Position numbers and translations under genes: made by a program. This document shows, piece by piece, positions 28,928 to 32,396 of a DNA stretch of 32,396 nucleotides (position 1 is its first letter; each line of letters starts with the position of its first letter). The stretch comes from Nanobdellota archaeon (GTDB lineage Archaea > Nanobdellota > Nanobdellia > SCGC-AAA011-G17 > UBA489): contig JAUYMN010000005.1 of NCBI GenBank assembly GCA_030699455.1, forward strand, positions 1 through 32,396. The letters run 5' to 3'. The notes below the pieces were generated by a model. The model was not told the origin of the DNA. It made no database searches and saw only the letters and a list, made by a program, of their open reading frames with translations.

Positions 28928-29716
28928 TTATACAAAATTTCTTTCTAGTTCCTCGATTTTGGTTTTAACTTCATTATTTGAAAGGTCTAGCCACGGAAGC
29001 AGATGATATACTAATGCTGTATTTTCAACACTATGCATACTTAGTATTACAGTATGTACATCTTTTAGTTTTTCATAAATTTCTGCAACACTATACCTCG
29101 CAATTTCTTTCGGTTTGACTTTTTTAGTGTCTCTAAAGACTATCGTTGCTGGAGGCTCAAAATATGTGCCTTCGTGGTCAACACTGTTTCTTAATGTTGA
29201 ATCTACAAAAGATTTGATATTGTCTAATTTCAATGAATATTTTTTTTCTAGTTCTGATAGACAGTTTAATAGTCTTGGAATGCTCAACTGGTTTTCATTA
29301 GGATTTAGTCCACATAAATAAACAACCCTTTTCAGCTTTTTCCAAAAGATTTCACAAGTGGAAGCATAAGCTCTTCCAAGTTTCAAAGCAGTAATCTCAT
29401 TTACATCTTGGTGTAATTCCTTGACCATCTCAGCCTGTTCTTTTAGCCGTTGTATAATTCCAAGACCCTCGACATGGTCTTTGAGTATTGTAAAATTTAT
29501 CCATATTTGTTCTTTCCAGATTTCTCCAATAACTTTAGCATATTCTCTATTTATTTGAAGAAATAAGTTGAGTCTATCAGGTCTTCCCCTAAAAATAGGC
29601 AAGAAGGGTAAGTCTTTACATTGTTTTTCGTTTATTTCTTTCAAATTTCTTATCGCTTTTTTTGGGTCTTTCAAAAAATCTTTCTGCATATCTTTAATAT
29701 CTTGTAATGTAACCAT
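28928..29716 (-). CDS. hypothetical protein with HEPN-like RNSVDH (RNx3H) motif
   Basis: ...IKSFVDSTLRNSVDHEGTYFEPPATIVFRDTKKVK...; ATG 29716 is about 28 nt from TATA GTATATAAAG; ORF track extends to TTG 29725. Confidence 0.6.
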   Translation of the reverse strand: MVTLQDIKDMQKDFLKDPKKAIRNLKEINEKQCKDLPFLPIFRGRPDRLNLFLQINREYAKVIGEIWKEQIWINFTILKDHVEGLGIIQRLKEQAEMVKELHQDVNEITALKLGRAYASTCEIFWKKLKRVVYLCGLNPNENQLSIPRLLNCLSELEKKYSLKLDNIKSFVDSTLRNSVDHEGTYFEPPATIVFRDTKKVKPKEIARYSVAEIYEKLKDVHTVILSMHSVENTALVYHLLPWLDLSNNEVKTKIEELERNFV

Positions 29717-29767
29717 TTTGAACAATTAGCAATCACTTGTATATAAAGAATAGTTCCATTACCCGAA

Positions 29768-29963
29768 GGCTCTGTAGAAAGTTAAAGATTTAAGGAGGCT
29801 TGCGCCTCCACCCCAGTATCAAGCAAGATATGAGGTGATGAGAATGGTGCAGTTTAATTATAATAAACTTGTGGCAGAAGCCCACAAGGTCATCGCAGAG
29901 GAACATGTTCCTCTGCATTGGAGCAAGACAAAAAATGAATTGTTTGATATACATACCATATGA
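29768..29963 (+). mobile_element. IS-like 5' remnant: TIR-like end plus truncated transposase-like start
   Basis: GGCTCTGTAGAAAGTT resembles IS ends; about 75 bp downstream an SD-like GAGGTGATG precedes MVQFNYNKLVAEAHKVIAEEHVPLHWSKTKNELFDIHTI*. Confidence 0.4.
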
Positions 29964-30017
29964 ATATTGTTCGTGCTTTTTCCAGGTTGAGCAGAAGGAT
30001 TATTGTCAATAAATGTA

Positions 30018-30659
30018 ATGCTTGAATGCGAGAGGTGTTTCTGGCTTCAGCTCATTAAGAAAATAAAGAGACCATCAGGGGCATTTCCTTCACTTCCTGG
30101 AGGCATGGACAAGATTCTTAAGTAGCATTTTGATAGGTTCATGGAGAAGGACGAGCTTCCGCCAGAAATTAGAAAGCAAGGCGTTGCCAACGGCTATAAA
30201 TTGATTGATGACAAAGCAATATTAGAAATTTGGAGAAAAAACAGAAAAGGCGTTCAGTATAAAGATAAGACATCAGGAATAATCTTGATGGGTGCCGTCG
30301 ACAATATCCTATCCAATGGCAAGAAGCTTGTCGTATTGGACTACAAGACAAGAGGTTATCCTCTCAAGGAAGATACAGCAGAGCATTATCAGGCACAGCT
30401 AGACATCTACAATTTCCTCCTGAGAGAGAATGGTTATGACACCGTAGATTACGCTTACCTTTTATTTTACCATCCTGAGAAAGTGCTGGATAATGGTGAT
30501 GTAGTATTTAATACAGACTTGGTAAAAATAAATACAAATGCCGAAAATGGTTCGAAAGTTTTCAGGAAAGCTATAAAAATATTGGAGTCTAATAAAGCTC
30601 CTGAGTCGAGTCGAGATTGCAAGTTTTGTAAGTACCTTAAAGAAGGAGGTAGCTCTTAA
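30018..30659 (+). pseudogene. Cas4/RecB-like PD-(D/E)XK nuclease interrupted by in-frame TAG
   Basis: 30018-30122 encodes MLECERCFWLQLIKKIKRPSGAFPSLPGGMDKILK, TAG at 30123-30125, same frame continues HFDRFMEKDELPPEI...GAVDNI...LVVLDYKTRG...QLDIYNFLL...CKFCKYLKEGG to 30659. Confidence 0.7.
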
Positions 30660-30660
30660 A

Positions 30661-30828
30661 ATGGGTGGTGGAAAGCGCAATTATCGGACTATGAGGTCAC
30701 AGTTTAGAAAAAAAGCAAAAAAAGATGAATCACAAGATAAGGTTGATGAACCTAAGAAAAAACCAAGCGATGAAGACGTAAATAAACTTTTGGAGTTGTT
30801 TAAGAAAAAAGATGATGAAAAAAATTGA
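30661..30828 (+). CDS. small basic protein (55 aa), absent from the ORF track
   Basis: MGGGKRNYRTMRSQFRKKAKKDESQDKVDEPKKKPSDEDVNKLLELFKKKDDEKN*; between nuclease and methyltransferase, overlaps methyltransferase start. Confidence 0.55.
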   Translation: MGGGKRNYRTMRSQFRKKAKKDESQDKVDEPKKKPSDEDVNKLLELFKKKDDEKN

Positions 30829-31642
30829 CAGGCCTACATTTGTGAAGTGGGCTGGTGGGAAAAAACAATTGATAGAACAATTTAAACAATTTTTTCCACA
30901 AGAAGCAGAAAGATACTTTGAACCATTTGTTGGTGGCGGTGCAGTTGCTTTCTATGTTATACAAAAGAACCACCTGAAAGAAATTTACCTGTCAGATATA
31001 AATGAAGAATTAATCAATTGTTATGAAGTGATACGGGGCAATGTTGAAGAATTAATAGACAAACTGAAACAACACCGAAACAATCATAATAAGGAATATT
31101 ATTATGCTATAAGAGAATTGACACCAGAAATTTTATCGAAAGTAGAAAGAGCCTCAATATTTATTTACTTAAATAAAACTTGTTTTAATGGTTTATACAG
31201 GGTAAATTCAAAAGGAAAATTTAATGTTCCAATGGGGAGCTATAAGAACCCATCAATCTTCCACGAAGATGATTTAAGAGAACTATCAAAAATACTGAAA
31301 AATGTAAAAATCTTAAAAATGCATTTTGAGAAAGTATCAGAATATGCAAAAAAAGGAGACTTTATTTATTTTGACCCGCCTTATTACCCTCTTCAAAAAG
31401 GGAAAAGCTTCACATCATATACAAAAAATAATTTTTCAGAAAAAGACCAGATAAGATTAGCAGAGGTATTTCGAGAGCTAGACAAGAAAGGTTGTAAGGT
31501 TATGTTATCCAACAGCGACACAAAATTTATCAAAGAATTATACCAAGGATACAATATTCACATTGTTAAAGCAAAAAGAATGATAAATTGCGATGCCACA
31601 AAACGAGGGGCTATAAATGAGGTCGTCGTAACAAATTATTAA
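30812..31642 (+). CDS. DNA adenine methyltransferase, D12 class (Dam-like)
   Basis: FVKWAGGKKQLIEQFKQFFP, YFEPFVGGGAVAFYV, NKTCFNGLYRVNSKGKFNVPMG, IYFDPPYYPL. Confidence 0.93.
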   Translation: MMKKIDRPTFVKWAGGKKQLIEQFKQFFPQEAERYFEPFVGGGAVAFYVIQKNHLKEIYLSDINEELINCYEVIRGNVEELIDKLKQHRNNHNKEYYYAIRELTPEILSKVERASIFIYLNKTCFNGLYRVNSKGKFNVPMGSYKNPSIFHEDDLRELSKILKNVKILKMHFEKVSEYAKKGDFIYFDPPYYPLQKGKSFTSYTKNNFSEKDQIRLAEVFRELDKKGCKVMLSNSDTKFIKELYQGYNIHIVKAKRMINCDATKRGAINEVVVTNY

Positions 31643-32169
31643 CCACCAATTTGAGTTGCTTTGCTTACAATAACAAATATTTCTTTCTCTTGCAATATAC
31701 TATCCATTAATTCCTTAAAAACTCTTGCTGGCTTTTCAGGAGGCATATTTTTCTCCATTTTTATCATTAATTCAATTAGATGTCCAATAAACTCAACAGA
31801 ATACTCGCCATATTTATTAAGCTCATTAAACTCCTCAAGCTTCTCTGGAGTTGTTTCTCTCAATTCACATTTGGCTCTGTCTTCTTTACTACAAAATCCT
31901 TCTACACGTTCATACATATCTCTTAAATATTTTAAGAATTTCATAGTAAGTTCTTTATCATGCTCTTTTTTAACCAAAATATCTATAACCCAATGAATAT
32001 GTTTTGGCGTTCTAACTCTCTTTCCATCTTCTTTGTATTTAATTAAAATGTCGTGGTCTGGATTATGCCCTCTACTTCCTTCAAAGACACCAATAGTAAC
32101 CCCATCCAATTTGATCTCTTTGATTGATTTAGCTTTTCTACCTGTTCCATCTCTTGGAGAGTATTCCAT
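31639..32169 (-). CDS. hypothetical protein, convergent with the adenine methyltransferase; candidate restriction partner
   Basis: 180-aa ORF (ATG 32169 preferred, about 27 nt from TATA TTTAAATAA); stop overlaps methyltransferase stop; function inferred only from position. Confidence 0.6.
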   Translation of the reverse strand: MEYSPRDGTGRKAKSIKEIKLDGVTIGVFEGSRGHNPDHDILIKYKEDGKRVRTPKHIHWVIDILVKKEHDKELTMKFLKYLRDMYERVEGFCSKEDRAKCELRETTPEKLEEFNELNKYGEYSVEFIGHLIELMIKMEKNMPPEKPARVFKELMDSILQEKEIFVIVSKATQIGG

Positions 32170-32208
32170 AACTTTGGGCAATACCTTCTGTTATTTAAAG
32201 AATCCGAC

Positions 32209-32257
32209 TTTTTGTGCAACACACCTACATTTTGTGCAGAAAGTGAGTTTTTGTGCA
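32209..32257 (+). promoter_or_regulatory. three phased TTTTTGTGCA boxes between divergent promoters
   Basis: TTTTTGTGCA 32209-32218, ATTTTGTGCA 32229-32238, TTTTTGTGCA 32248-32257; 20- and 19-bp spacing. Confidence 0.6.
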
Positions 32258-32262
32258 AAGCC
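32247..32262 (-). repeat. right copy of 16-bp inverted repeat (GTTTTTGTGCAAAGCC)
   Basis: exact reverse complement of 28204-28219. Confidence 0.85.
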
Positions 32263-32314
32263 CAAAAAAACATAACATTTATATACAAGACATGTATACA
32301 CAGACGTATACACA

Positions 32315-32396
32315 ATGAAATCAATCAATGAAGCCTCAATAATCTGTAATAATTGTAATACACATACAACCAAAACATGTATAATAAAGAACGGTT
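32315..32396 (+). CDS. partial Cys-containing hypothetical protein running off the window
   Basis: MKSINEASIICNNCNTHTTKTCIIKNG...; TATA TTTATATAC at 32278-32286. Confidence 0.4.
   Translation, partial: MKSINEASIICNNCNTHTTKTCIIKNG

Noticed and set aside
30141-30659. Cas4 as evidence for a CRISPR-Cas locus
   Set aside because: Cas4/RecB-like motifs are present but there is no CRISPR array or other cas gene in the window, and the gene is interrupted

Overview
This is an AT-rich window from an archaeon. The archaeal-type LonB, type IA topoisomerase, SerRS and RadB-like genes, and TATA-to-ATG spacings near 25-30 nt, suggest leaderless transcripts; the lineage may be DPANN-like, but that is inference. 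Recognisable genes include LonB, a PRC-barrel protein, a Xer tyrosine recombinase, a DUF192 protein, a PAC2-family protein, tRNA-Lys(CTT), SerRS, topoisomerase I, a family-2-like glycosyltransferase and a RadB-like ATPase. There is also a seven-gene MoxR/DUF58/vWA cluster. Two accessory regions stand out. (A) At 3.7-6.4 kb, predicted coiled-coil/winged-helix proteins are associated with an exact ten-copy 10-bp tandem repeat. The repeat recurs in the same reading phase in the neighbouring gene. A dense cluster of CG-centred palindromes (GTCGAC, GACGTC, GTAGACGTCTAC) lies directly upstream of a third coiled-coil/wHTH gene. (B) At 28.2-32.3 kb there is a module with two adjacent genes carrying HEPN-like Rx4H motifs, a Cas4/RecB-like nuclease gene interrupted by an in-frame TAG, an IS-like scar, a D12-class adenine methyltransferase and an unknown convergent partner. 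An identical 16-bp sequence in inverted orientation flanks this module, and phased TTTTTGTGCA boxes lie between divergent promoters at its right edge. Between the two regions is a run of ORFan genes and a GC-elevated, hairpin-containing intergenic segment at about 8.6-8.8 kb. All family calls come from motif recognition by eye; no searches were run.
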